From Actinobacteria bacterium UBA7398 (lineage in GTDB: Bacteria; Actinomycetota; Actinomycetes; Nanopelagicales; Nanopelagicaceae): a DNA stretch of 36,803 bases. Below the pieces are notes generated by a model. It was not told the origin of the DNA and made no database searches. It was given only the letters and a program-made list of their open reading frames with translations. Position numbers and translations under genes: made by a program. Position 1 is the first letter of the stretch, and every line of letters starts with the position of its first letter. Of the stretch, positions 1-7,834 are shown piece after piece. The stretch is from the NCBI GenBank assembly GCA_002470135.1, contig DKNC01000028.1, forward strand, positions 1 through 36,803, written 5' to 3'.

Positions 1-24
1 GGAGAGTAGAACGCCGCCGGACAT
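1..24 (+). rRNA. rrf: 5S rRNA, 3' end only
   Basis: The first ~24 bases (GGAGAGTAGAACGCCGCCGG followed by ACA) match the conserved 3' end of actinobacterial 5S rRNA, which closes the helix of the molecule. A strong intrinsic terminator follows directly. The rest of the gene, and presumably 23S and 16S rRNA, lie left of the window. The identification rests on this short conserved tail plus the terminator. Confidence 0.75.
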
Positions 25-32
25 ACTTTTAT

Positions 33-66
33 AAAAGGGGTTGCAGTCAAATGCAGCCCCTTTTTT
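33..66 (+). terminator. Rho-independent terminator of the rRNA operon
   Basis: A 13-bp stem pairs 33-45 (AAAAGGGGTTGCA) with 52-64, with one G-T wobble, around a 6-nt loop at 46-51. A run of six T begins at 61. It sits just after the 5S rRNA tail and is the clearest intrinsic terminator in the window. Confidence 0.9.
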
Positions 67-107
67 ATTTCTAAATTAAAATTAATTAGATAGCGATCGG
101 AGAAAAA

Positions 108-809
108 GTGGAGAAACCAGAATGGAAACCACGTTCCGATAAACCACAGGAACGAAAGCCGTTTGCCAAGCGACCATTATTGCGGCGAGAGTTAGAACGA
201 AGAGTTAGAAAATTCGCAGAACCAGATATTCCCGTCGAAATCACTGGAGAAGAATTAGAAAAACGAGTTCGCTTCCAATTAACTTCACTTGCAATTGAAA
301 ATGCGGAAGCTGTTGCAAAACACTTGGTCGCGTTGGATTTCTTTTTGGAAACCGATCCAGAACGCGCATATTGGCATGGCCAATCAGCATCGCACCGAGC
401 TGGCCGGTTAGCGATAGTTCGCGAAAGAGCTGGAATTGCAGCGGTAAAACATGGGAAATTTGATGTTGCACTCCGTGAATTAAAAGCAGCTCACCGGATG
501 TCGGCGAATCCTTCGATTTTGCCTTATATCGCTGAATGCGAACGCGCTTTAGGAAACCCACGTAAGGCGTTAGAGATTGCAGGCTCGATTGCAACAAATA
601 AATTAACTGATGTGGAGCAAGTCGAACTTCGAATAACTTCGGCTGCTTGTCGGATCGAACTTGGACAAATGGATGCCGCGGTAGTAACACTCACTTGCAA
701 AGAGTTGAACCTAACGGATGCTCCATGGGGTAATCGATTACGGAGCGCTTATAGTGCGGCGTTAATAGCGGCCAATCGCGGAGATGAAACTCTACCTTGG
801 GGAAATTGA
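108..809 (+). CDS. TPR-like hypothetical protein
   Basis: A soluble 233-residue protein without signal peptide or membrane segment. The N-terminal ~45 residues are rich in Arg, Lys and Pro. The remainder is predicted helical, and residues ~105-200 read like paired TPR helices, with alanine- and leucine-rich stretches such as AGIAAVKHGKFDVALREL and SILPYIAECERALGNPRKAL. It starts at GTG 108 with a GGAG ribosome site at 99-102. It is the first gene after the rRNA terminator and leads the run towards tlyA. A TPR-type hypothetical near tlyA is common in actinobacteria, but I do not know a specific function. TPR-like proteins usually mediate protein contacts; that is family knowledge and not evidence for a role here. 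Confidence 0.75.
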   Translation: MEKPEWKPRSDKPQERKPFAKRPLLRRELERRVRKFAEPDIPVEITGEELEKRVRFQLTSLAIENAEAVAKHLVALDFFLETDPERAYWHGQSASHRAGRLAIVRERAGIAAVKHGKFDVALRELKAAHRMSANPSILPYIAECERALGNPRKALEIAGSIATNKLTDVEQVELRITSAACRIELGQMDAAVVTLTCKELNLTDAPWGNRLRSAYSAALIAANRGDETLPWGN

Positions 810-887
810 TTTAATTTTCCAAAATTGCAAAATAGGAATGGAATTTTGTCAGGCTTTTGCAGTTGCAGGGGTGTTAAGGAGACGCTT

Positions 888-971
888 TTGAAAGAGACTG
901 GCCGGTTTAACCAGCCGCTACCAAGTAGCAGCACGCGAGTTGGCGCGAATTTAGATACGGTTAAGGCATGA
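888..971 (+). CDS. Small ORF, 27 residues, unknown function
   Basis: Starts at TTG 888 with a near-perfect Shine-Dalgarno AAGGAG at 876-881, 6 nt before the start. The product begins MKETGRFNQPLPSSS and ends LDTVKA. Its TGA stop overlaps the ATG of the next gene in the ATGA arrangement typical of translational coupling. It is too short for domain recognition; it is Pro/Ser-rich in the middle and has no membrane segment. Strong SD plus coupled overlap argue for real translation, either as a small protein or a leader peptide for the gene at 968. No function assigned. Confidence 0.5.
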   Translation: MKETGRFNQPLPSSSTRVGANLDTVKA

Positions 972-1273
972 GCAAAGAGCCAATAGCGTTATTAAGAGAA
1001 TATCTCGCCAAAGTTAACAAAGGTGAAAAATCTGCCCAAGAAGTTCTCAGTGCGGTAGGTGGTTGGATGAAAGAAAGCGGAGATTCACTTAAAAATAAAA
1101 TTGAAGTTGAAGTTGAAGCTGCCGTTAAACGGATGGGCTTTGCTAAAAAATCGGATTTAGATGAGTTAGCCGATGAAGTCGCCGAACTACGGAAATTACT
1201 GAAAGTTAAAAAGGTAGCACCAAAAAATATTAAAAAACCAATTAAGAAAGCGGCAAAAGGTAAAACTAAATGA
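968..1273 (+). CDS. Small coiled-coil protein with basic tail
   Basis: A 101-residue protein, mostly helical and charged, with a likely coiled coil over residues ~45-80 (KIEVEVEAAVKRMGFAKKSD, then a DELADEVAELRKLL heptad-like stretch). It ends in a Lys/Pro/Ala-rich basic tail (residues ~80-101). The layout resembles small phasin-like or UbiK/BMFP-type proteins, but I cannot assign it. It is coupled to the 27-residue ORF upstream and to the 57-residue ORF downstream by ATGA overlaps, so the three small genes and tlyA are probably co-transcribed. The basic tail could contact nucleic acid or acidic membrane; that is inference. Confidence 0.7.
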   Translation: MSKEPIALLREYLAKVNKGEKSAQEVLSAVGGWMKESGDSLKNKIEVEVEAAVKRMGFAKKSDLDELADEVAELRKLLKVKKVAPKNIKKPIKKAAKGKTK

Positions 1274-1443
1274 GCGAGAATCAAAATTATGAAGGCGAAA
1301 GATTAGATCCGTTAGTGAAAATACATTTGATTAAAGAGGAAATAGCGGCGGTCCCTAATTCACCGCTATCGGAACACGGTGAAAAATTTGACCAGATACA
1401 TCAAAAACTTAACAGCGCTCTTGCTGATATTGAAGGCATTTAA
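1270..1443 (+). CDS. Small ORF, 57 residues, unknown function
   Basis: ATG 1270 overlaps the stop of the preceding gene (ATGA) and the frame stays open to TAA 1441-1443, 11 nt before tlyA. The product begins MSENQNYEGERLDPLVKIHL and ends LADIEGI. It is acidic, soluble and helical, with no membrane segment or recognised domain. Position, exact coupling and the filled gap make it a credible gene; small uncharacterised ORFs are common directly before tlyA in actinobacteria. No function assigned. Confidence 0.65.
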   Translation: MSENQNYEGERLDPLVKIHLIKEEIAAVPNSPLSEHGEKFDQIHQKLNSALADIEGI

Positions 1444-1454
1444 GTTAGCTAAAA

Positions 1455-2243
1455 ATGCGGATTCGTTTAGATGCTGAATTAGTTCGCCGGGGACTGGCCA
1501 GATCTAGAGAGCACGCCGTTGATTTAATTGAAGCGCGCCAAGTTCTAGTTGGCGGCATACCTGCGACAAAGCCTGCCACTCAAGTAAACCCAGAGACATC
1601 TATAAAATTAGCGGGGGTTCGCGACGATTTTGTTTCGCGCGGCGGCCATAAATTGGCTGGTGCTTTGGATGCATTTCCAGATATCAAAACCGAAGCCAAA
1701 GTTTGTTTAGATGCCGGTGCTTCTACTGGTGGCTTTACCGATGTTTTATTAAAACGAGGCGTCGCTAAAGTAATTGCAGTTGATGTTGGGTATGGCCAAC
1801 TCGCATGGGAGCTACGGAGCGATCCTCGCGTACAGGTTTTGGATCGGACCAATGTGCGCCATATTTCACCGGAAATAATCGGGGAGAGCGTTGCCTTGAT
1901 TGTGGCAGATTTATCGTTCATCTCACTCACCATGGTAATTCCAGCTCTTAAATCGGTCTCTACTGATGAAACTGATTATTTAGTTATGGTGAAGCCGCAA
2001 TTTGAAGTTGGTCGTGAAAAACTTGGCGCAGGAGGAGTAGTAAGAGATTCGCAGCTAAGAAAACAAGCAATTGTGGATGTCGCGAACTCCGCTTTTGAAC
2101 TAGGTTTAGGGTGCTTAGGAGTTTGCGCAAGCCCACTTCCTGGTCCAGCCGGCAACGTGGAGTATTTCCTCTGGTTAAAAGCCGGTGCCCCACTTCTAAG
2201 TGATGCAATTATTGATGCAGCGATTGCGAAAGGACCACAATGA
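1455..2243 (+). CDS. tlyA: TlyA-type rRNA 2'-O-methyltransferase
   Basis: TlyA methylates ribose 2'-hydroxyls of cytidines in 16S and 23S rRNA (C1409 and C1920 in mycobacteria), which creates sensitivity to capreomycin-type drugs. The 262 residues fit the family. An S4 RNA-binding domain covers residues 1-60 (begins MRIRLDAELVRRGLARSREH). It is followed by an FtsJ/RrmJ-like domain with SRGGHKLAG (~61-69), the SAM-binding LDAGASTGGFTDV (~83-96), VADLSFISL (~150) and MVKPQFEVG (~178), which supply the expected catalytic Lys-Asp-Lys set. No clear Shine-Dalgarno precedes ATG 1455. It overlaps nadK by 4 nt; the order tlyA-nadK-recN is conserved in actinobacteria. The old name hemolysin reflects historical annotation. 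Confidence 0.95.
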   Translation: MRIRLDAELVRRGLARSREHAVDLIEARQVLVGGIPATKPATQVNPETSIKLAGVRDDFVSRGGHKLAGALDAFPDIKTEAKVCLDAGASTGGFTDVLLKRGVAKVIAVDVGYGQLAWELRSDPRVQVLDRTNVRHISPEIIGESVALIVADLSFISLTMVIPALKSVSTDETDYLVMVKPQFEVGREKLGAGGVVRDSQLRKQAIVDVANSAFELGLGCLGVCASPLPGPAGNVEYFLWLKAGAPLLSDAIIDAAIAKGPQ

Positions 2244-3124
2244 GTAGCGCTATTTCACGGCGATTGCTCTTAGTTGTGCACCCAACTCGCAGCGACGCAA
2301 AGAGTACAGCCGAAGCGCTAATTGCCAAATTAGCTTCCGAAAATTTTGAGATTGTTTCAACTTCTGAAATAGAAATGCCGGGAATTGCGAAAATCTCTCT
2401 TTCGGAATTAGGAGATTTGCTATCAAAGTCAGCAATAGAACTTGCTGTGGTGCTTGGTGGTGATGGCACGATTTTGCGTGCCGCCCAAGCAATCCGCGGC
2501 AGCTCGGTACCACTACTTGGCGTTAATTTAGGCCATGTAGGTTTTCTAGCACAGATAGGTCGACCGACTATTGCAGAATTGGCTACTGCGATTATCGCAA
2601 AGAACTATAAATCAGAACGCCGGATGGTGTTGCAATATCGAATCGAACGCGCTGGTCAAGCTATTGCGCACGGTTGGGCGCTTAATGAAGTAACCATTGA
2701 AAGAAGTAGCGAAGCGATGGTCGAACTCTTGGTGCAAATTGATCACCGCCCATTATCGCGATGGGGATGTGATGGAATAATTTGCGCGACCCCAACTGGA
2801 TCGACTGCATACGCTTTCTCTGCCGGCGGTCCAATTGTTTGGCCAGAGGTAGAAGCGCTGGTTTTGCTCCCCTTAGCTGCGCACGCACTGTTCTCTAGAC
2901 CGATGGTGATTAGTCCAGAATCAATAATCGCTGTAGATATTGAGTCCGAGGAAGCGACACTTTCTGCTGACGGGCTAAGGAAATTTCAACTCGTGGAAAA
3001 TGATCGTGTGATTTTAACTAGTGATAACTCGCCAATAAATTTAGCGCAAATTGATCCAGCTCTATTCACGGATCGTTTAGTGGCAAAATTCAAATTACCG
3101 GTTGAAGGATGGCGTGGTGAGTGA
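2240..3124 (+). CDS. nadK: NAD kinase
   Basis: Phosphorylates NAD to NADP in the cytoplasm, using ATP or, in actinobacteria, often polyphosphate. The 294 residues are normal. Family signatures visible: GGDGT at residues 73-77 (phosphate-donor site), NLGHVGFLAQ at ~96-105, and the NAD-binding TPTGSTAYAFSAGGPIVWP in the C-terminal half. Start ATG 2240 has AAAGGA at 2229-2234 and overlaps the tlyA stop (ATGA). Its own end overlaps the recN start. The gene lies in the conserved tlyA-nadK-recN unit, consistent with co-transcription. Confidence 0.96.
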   Translation: MSSAISRRLLLVVHPTRSDAKSTAEALIAKLASENFEIVSTSEIEMPGIAKISLSELGDLLSKSAIELAVVLGGDGTILRAAQAIRGSSVPLLGVNLGHVGFLAQIGRPTIAELATAIIAKNYKSERRMVLQYRIERAGQAIAHGWALNEVTIERSSEAMVELLVQIDHRPLSRWGCDGIICATPTGSTAYAFSAGGPIVWPEVEALVLLPLAAHALFSRPMVISPESIIAVDIESEEATLSADGLRKFQLVENDRVILTSDNSPINLAQIDPALFTDRLVAKFKLPVEGWRGE

Positions 3125-4850
3125 AGCTGATCGCTCCGCTTTAGAAGAAATATCAATTCGAAATCTTGGCGTCATTGAAAATGCGGTTGTACCTTTCACT
3201 AAAGGGCTAAATGTATTAACCGGGGAAACCGGTGCTGGCAAAACCATGGTTTTAACGGCGCTAGCGTTGATCTTGGGAGGCAAATCCGATCAAGATTTAA
3301 TACGCAGAGGCAGTGAACGACTTACCGCCTCCGGAATTTTTCGATTATCAAAAAAATCTGAGCCAGAGCTCAAAGAATTATTAGAAACTCATGATCCAGA
3401 GATTGAAAATAATCGCTTATTTTTTACAAGGAGCGTGAGTAGCGATGGTAAAGCGCGTGCAAATTTGGGCGGGGTAGCGGTTCCGGCTTCCGTATTAGCA
3501 AATTTTGGAGAAGAGTTAATCGAGATTCACGGCCAATCTACAAATTTGCGATTAACAAAAACGGTAAGACAGCGTGAACTTTTGGATCGTTATGCCGGCG
3601 AAAAATTTGCGGCAGAGTTATCACGATATCGCAATTGTTACCAGAGTTATCATGAGCTATCAAAAAATATTGCAGAGTTGAAAGTCGCGTTGAAAAAACG
3701 TGACCAAGAGATAGCGGAATTAGAAGAATTAGTTGAAAATTATGCGAAAATTCGCCCTAATTCTGGCGAGTTATCTAATATCGAGAATGATATTTCCCGG
3801 TTAGATTCAATTGAAGACTTACGAGCTGGCGCTGCGATGGCTGATAGCGTTCTTAACTCCGAATCCGAAAATGTCTTGATTTCATTGGCGTTAGCGCGTC
3901 GTTCTCTAGAATCGATAAAGGGTAAAGACGCTCAATTGGATGAAATTCGAGAAGCACTTGTGGAATCAATTCTTAATTTAAGCGATGTTGCAGCAGATTT
4001 ATCACGATACACCGAAAATCTCGATCTTGATCCTAATGCGTTAGCCAATGCCCAAGATCGTCGCGCAGAATTAAATTCCCTTATTAAGAAATTCGGCAAA
4101 AACTCGGATAAGTATCAAGCTTTGGAAGAAATAATTGTTGATGCTGAGAAAGCTAAGGCGCGAATTAGTGATTTAACGGGTGGTGAAGATCGGATTACGG
4201 AGCTAGTGAAAGAACTCGAAGCATCGTTTCAAGTTTTACAAGATAGCGCCCGAACAATTTCCGGATTGCGAACAGCCAGTGCCAAAAAATTAAGTGATTT
4301 GGTTACCGCTGAAGTTCGCCAACTAGCGATGCCCCATGCAACGTTCTCTTTGAAAATCAATACTTACGATTCTGCTGAAATTAAGAATTATTCAATGAAT
4401 GGACTAGATGAAATTCTGATGATTTTCGCGAGCCATTCTGGAGGTGAGTTATTACCAATAGCAAAAGCTGCTAGTGGTGGTGAATTATCTAGATTGATGC
4501 TGGCGCTAGAAGTAGTAATTGCAGAAAGCGAACCGTTGGGAACATATGTATTTGATGAAGTGGATGCGGGGATAGGCGGTAAAGCCGCGATTGAAGTTGG
4601 GCGAAGACTTTCCGTGCTTTCTAAAAACGCACAAGTAATTGTGGTGACACATCTCGCCCAAGTAGCGGCTTGGGCCGATAACCATTTAGTGGTAATTAAA
4701 TCGGAATCTGGCGCAATAACTGAAAGTAGCATCACTAAAGTAGCTGGCGCGGAACGAGAGTCAGAAATTGCGCGGATGCTCTCTGGCCAAGAAGAATCCA
4801 CCATTGCTAAAGAACACGCGAAGGAGCTTTTAACGATAGTTCGCGGCTGA
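3117..4850 (+). CDS. recN: DNA repair ATPase RecN
   Basis: RecN is an SMC-like ATPase that acts at DNA double-strand breaks with RecA. Visible signatures: Walker A GETGAGKT (~36-43), a central coiled coil (~150-370) and C-terminal signature ASGGELSRLMLALE followed by Walker B YVFDEVDAGIGG. I chose GTG 3117 (MSEADRSALEEISIRNLG) because GAAGG lies 8 nt upstream at 3104-3108 and it gives a short overlap with nadK; GTG 3114 and TTG 3102 are possible alternatives adding 1 or 5 residues. About 577 residues is normal. In M. tuberculosis two envelope/division genes follow recN before pyrG; here pyrG follows after 27 nt. Confidence 0.94.
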   Translation: MSEADRSALEEISIRNLGVIENAVVPFTKGLNVLTGETGAGKTMVLTALALILGGKSDQDLIRRGSERLTASGIFRLSKKSEPELKELLETHDPEIENNRLFFTRSVSSDGKARANLGGVAVPASVLANFGEELIEIHGQSTNLRLTKTVRQRELLDRYAGEKFAAELSRYRNCYQSYHELSKNIAELKVALKKRDQEIAELEELVENYAKIRPNSGELSNIENDISRLDSIEDLRAGAAMADSVLNSESENVLISLALARRSLESIKGKDAQLDEIREALVESILNLSDVAADLSRYTENLDLDPNALANAQDRRAELNSLIKKFGKNSDKYQALEEIIVDAEKAKARISDLTGGEDRITELVKELEASFQVLQDSARTISGLRTASAKKLSDLVTAEVRQLAMPHATFSLKINTYDSAEIKNYSMNGLDEILMIFASHSGGELLPIAKAASGGELSRLMLALEVVIAESEPLGTYVFDEVDAGIGGKAAIEVGRRLSVLSKNAQVIVVTHLAQVAAWADNHLVVIKSESGAITESSITKVAGAERESEIARMLSGQEESTIAKEHAKELLTIVRG

Positions 4851-4863
4851 CAGGAATCGATGA

Positions 4864-4869
4864 TAAGTT
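4864..4869 (+). promoter_or_regulatory. Likely -10 box of pyrG, near-leaderless
   Basis: TAAGTT fits TANNNT and ends 8 nt before the pyrG ATG at 4878. There is no Shine-Dalgarno between them, so transcription would start at or within a few bases of the start codon. No convincing -35 element is visible. Inference from spacing only. Confidence 0.4.
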
Positions 4870-4877
4870 AGCCTTCC

Positions 4878-6518
4878 ATGACCGCCCCTCATGTGACTAA
4901 GCATTTATTTGTTACCGGCGGAGTGGCATCTAGTTTAGGCAAAGGTCTTACCGCCTCAAGTCTTGGCCGGTTATTGGTAGATCGCGGCTTACGCGTAACA
5001 ATGCAAAAACTCGATCCATATATAAATGTTGACCCAGGCACCATGAATCCTTTTCAACACGGTGAAGTATTTGTAACCAATGATGGCGCCGAAACGGATT
5101 TAGATATTGGGCATTACGAGCGGTTCCTCGATACAGATTTACATGGGTCGGCAAATGTCACAACAGGCCAGGTTTATTCGAAGGTAATCGCGAAAGAACG
5201 GCGCGGTGAATATTTAGGCGATACCGTGCAAGTAATTCCACATATAACTAACGAAATTAAAGAACGAATCCTCACCATGGGTGGGCCCGAAATCGATGTT
5301 GTAATTACTGAAGTGGGCGGAACGGTCGGCGATATTGAATCGCAACCGTTCTTAGAAGCGGCGCGCCAAGTTCGTCAAGAAGTTGGCCGCGAAAATGTTT
5401 TCTACTTACATGTTTCGTTGGTTCCATATATTGGTCCTTCTGGAGAATTGAAAACCAAGCCAACGCAGCACTCAGTTACCGCACTTCGATCTATCGGTAT
5501 TACTCCAGATGCAATTGTGATTCGTTCGGATCGTCCAATTCCATCTTCAGTAAAAAAGAAGATCTCGTTGATGTGCGATGTCGATCTAGAAGCGGTTGTG
5601 GCAGCGGTTGATGCGCCTTCAATTTATGACATTCCAAAAGTTTTAAATAGCGAAGGTTTGGATGGTTATGTAGTCCGTAGATTAGGGCTACCGCCTAAGG
5701 AAGTTAATTGGAAGCAGTGGAATGCGCTATTAGAACGGGTACACAATCCAGCAGTAACTGTAAAAGTAGGGCTGGTTGGTAAATACATTGATTTGCCGGA
5801 CGCTTACCTTTCAGTGACGGAAGCGTTAAGGGCTGGCGGCTTTGCCAACAATGCGAAAGTGGAAATTGTATGGATCGCAAGTGATGATTGCGAATCACCA
5901 TCAGGCGCAACAGCGTTGCTTAAGGAGCTTGACGCAATTTGCGTACCGGGTGGATTTGGCGTGCGTGGTATCGAAGGAAAAGTTGGCGCACTTAGATATG
6001 CACGCGAAATGAAAATTCCAGTTCTCGGATTATGTTTGGGTTTGCAATGCATGGTGATCGAATCTGCACGAAATATGGCTGGGATTGTTGGCGCAAACTC
6101 AGCAGAATTTGATCCATCTGGAAGTGAACATGTAATTTCAACAATGGCTGATCAGCGCAAAATCGTTGCGGGACAAGGCGACATGGGTGGGTCGATGCGC
6201 TTGGGTCTTTATTTAGCAAAGTTTGATAAAGGTTCAATAGTTGCAGAAGTTTATGGTGCTACTGAAGCATCAGAACGGCATCGCCACCGTTATGAAGTTA
6301 ATAACTCTTATCGAGATCGGATTGCAGCCTCCGGTTTAATATTTTCGGGGTTATCGCCAGATGGAAATTTAGTGGAGTATGTTGAACTACCGCGCGATTT
6401 ACATCCCTATTACGTTGGTACGCAAGCGCATCCAGAATTTAGGTCAAGACCTACTCGACCGCATCCACTTTTTGTTGGTCTAATTAAAGCTGCAGTACAG
6501 CGCCATGGCGCAAAATAA
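4878..6518 (+). CDS. pyrG: CTP synthase
   Basis: Makes CTP from UTP, ATP and glutamine. The N-terminal amidoligase domain (~1-270) begins with HLFVTGGVASSLGKGLTASS, the ATP-binding loop. The C-terminal class I glutaminase domain has the oxyanion segment PGGFGVRG, nucleophile Cys386 in GLCLGLQC and the His-Glu pair in AQAHPEF near residue 520. The 546 residues are full length. The gene overlaps xerD by 14 nt. A TANNNT box close to the start suggests its own near-leaderless promoter separate from recN. Confidence 0.98.
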   Translation: MTAPHVTKHLFVTGGVASSLGKGLTASSLGRLLVDRGLRVTMQKLDPYINVDPGTMNPFQHGEVFVTNDGAETDLDIGHYERFLDTDLHGSANVTTGQVYSKVIAKERRGEYLGDTVQVIPHITNEIKERILTMGGPEIDVVITEVGGTVGDIESQPFLEAARQVRQEVGRENVFYLHVSLVPYIGPSGELKTKPTQHSVTALRSIGITPDAIVIRSDRPIPSSVKKKISLMCDVDLEAVVAAVDAPSIYDIPKVLNSEGLDGYVVRRLGLPPKEVNWKQWNALLERVHNPAVTVKVGLVGKYIDLPDAYLSVTEALRAGGFANNAKVEIVWIASDDCESPSGATALLKELDAICVPGGFGVRGIEGKVGALRYAREMKIPVLGLCLGLQCMVIESARNMAGIVGANSAEFDPSGSEHVISTMADQRKIVAGQGDMGGSMRLGLYLAKFDKGSIVAEVYGATEASERHRHRYEVNNSYRDRIAASGLIFSGLSPDGNLVEYVELPRDLHPYYVGTQAHPEFRSRPTRPHPLFVGLIKAAVQRHGAK

Positions 6519-7428
6519 CGTTTTTCTTACAACCTATTTTAATCACTTAACGGTTGAACGCGGACTATCTCCAAACACAATCGCAGCCTATAAAAGAGAT
6601 CTTAAGCTTTATGAAAATTATTTGGAAGAAAAAGTGGTCGCTATCGATGCCGTTGATTCCGAAACAGTAACGGGCATGGTTGGTTGGTTGCGAAAACGTA
6701 AATTGAGCGAATCAAGCATCGCTAGAAATATTGTAGCGATAAGAAATTTCCATGCCTTTATGGCCAAAGATTTTTCTTTGCCAGATCCAGCGCGAGGCGT
6801 GTTGCCGCCCAAAATTCCAAAACGATTGCCAAAAGCTATCTCAATTGCAGAAATCACAAAACTTTTAGAGAGCAAAAATAGCAGTGGCTCGGCTTTACGA
6901 GATCGAGCTTTGTTGGAACTGTTGTATGCCTCAGGTGGACGAGTAAGTGAGATAGTTGCGATGAATATTGAAGATTTGCAAAATATGGAAATTGAATTGG
7001 AATCCACAATGGAAAATCAGGTGCTCACCATGAAAGTGTTAGGAAAAGGTGGAAAAGAGCGGTTAATTCCAATTGGAAGTTTTGCGCAACTAGCTATTAC
7101 GCAATATTTAACTAGGTTGCGACCAACTTATCTGAAAAGCCAGAGAGAACGAGCGTTGTTTTTGAATACCCAAGGCAAAAGGCTTTCTCGACAAAGCGCA
7201 TGGCAAATAGTGCAAGACGCAGCCCATGCAGCTGGGATTTCTGAAGTAGTCACACCGCATTCATTGCGCCATTCTTTTGCTACGCATTTAATCGATGGCG
7301 GTGCTGATATCCGCGTGGTGCAAGAGTTGTTGGGACATTCGTCGGTCACGACTACCCAGATTTATACTTTAGTCACCATCGACAAGCTACGCGAAAGCTA
7401 CGCTACCGCGCACCCACGGTCTAGATAA
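6505..7428 (+). CDS. xerD: Tyrosine recombinase XerD
   Basis: Site-specific recombinase that, with XerC, resolves chromosome dimers at dif under control of FtsK. It has an N-terminal SAM-like core-binding domain (~1-90, containing LTVERGLSPNTIAAYKRDL) and a C-terminal catalytic domain with Arg in SGGRVSE (~150), HSLRHSF (His252, Arg255), the LGHSSVTTTQIYT box and nucleophile Tyr287. The 307 residues are typical. XerC and XerD are hard to separate by eye; the position after pyrG and before scpAB favours XerD, as in other actinobacteria. Its probable target, dif, lies in this same window at 21039-21066. It converges with the next minus-strand gene with 1 nt between stops. Confidence 0.9.
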   Translation: MAQNNVFLTTYFNHLTVERGLSPNTIAAYKRDLKLYENYLEEKVVAIDAVDSETVTGMVGWLRKRKLSESSIARNIVAIRNFHAFMAKDFSLPDPARGVLPPKIPKRLPKAISIAEITKLLESKNSSGSALRDRALLELLYASGGRVSEIVAMNIEDLQNMEIELESTMENQVLTMKVLGKGGKERLIPIGSFAQLAITQYLTRLRPTYLKSQRERALFLNTQGKRLSRQSAWQIVQDAAHAAGISEVVTPHSLRHSFATHLIDGGADIRVVQELLGHSSVTTTQIYTLVTIDKLRESYATAHPRSR

Positions 7429-7429
7429 A

Positions 7430-7834
7430 TTACCGACCGCGCAACCTTCTTGCGATAATACTTTGATCGCCTTTTGATTCTAAGTCAGCAATGACTATTG
7501 CAATAGATTCGCGCACAATTCGGCCACGATCTACCGCTAATCCAAGGTCTCCACGCAGTAATAATCGCGCTTGCTCTAAATCAAATAGTTCTTCGGGTGA
7601 AATGTAAACCGTAATTTTTTCATCATGTTTTTCGCGACCGGAAGGGGAGCGATCGAGTTGGTTAGGTCGACGTCGTGGCGTGTTACGTACACCAGTTTTT
7701 TTAACTTGCGCCGGCGCAGTAGCGCGATTGGTTGGGGCTACCTCGGTTGCGGTTTCATCTTGAGCAGGCACCGCACTAAGGGTGGTCTTACGGAAAAGTT
7801 CATCCGCACCTGGCAAACTGATTCGTCGACTCAT
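7430..7834 (-). CDS. Ribbon-helix-helix protein, partner of the ParA-like ATPase
   Basis: 134 residues. The N-terminal ~70 residues are low-complexity and rich in Ala, Pro, Thr and Arg, probably disordered. The C-terminal half carries a ribbon-helix-helix-like fold: strand KITVYIS, helix EELFDLEQARLLLR, a turn, then helix RGRIVRESIAIVIADL. Its ATG overlaps the parA-like stop by 4 nt (ATGA), so the two genes form a coupled parA-small-DNA-binder pair, as in type Ib partition loci where the small protein binds the centromere. This is inference from architecture; it could instead be an adaptor linking ParA to the nucleoid. The N-terminal segment (MSRRISLPGADELF) may be the ATPase-stimulating contact seen in such partners. 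Confidence 0.7.
   Translation of the reverse strand: MSRRISLPGADELFRKTTLSAVPAQDETATEVAPTNRATAPAQVKKTGVRNTPRRRPNQLDRSPSGREKHDEKITVYISPEELFDLEQARLLLRGDLGLAVDRGRIVRESIAIVIADLESKGDQSIIARRLRGR

Noticed and set aside
820..848. Hairpin CAAAATT / AATTTTG after the TPR-like gene
   Set aside because: Seven AT-rich base pairs with a 15-nt loop and no T-run; likely chance in AT-rich spacer.
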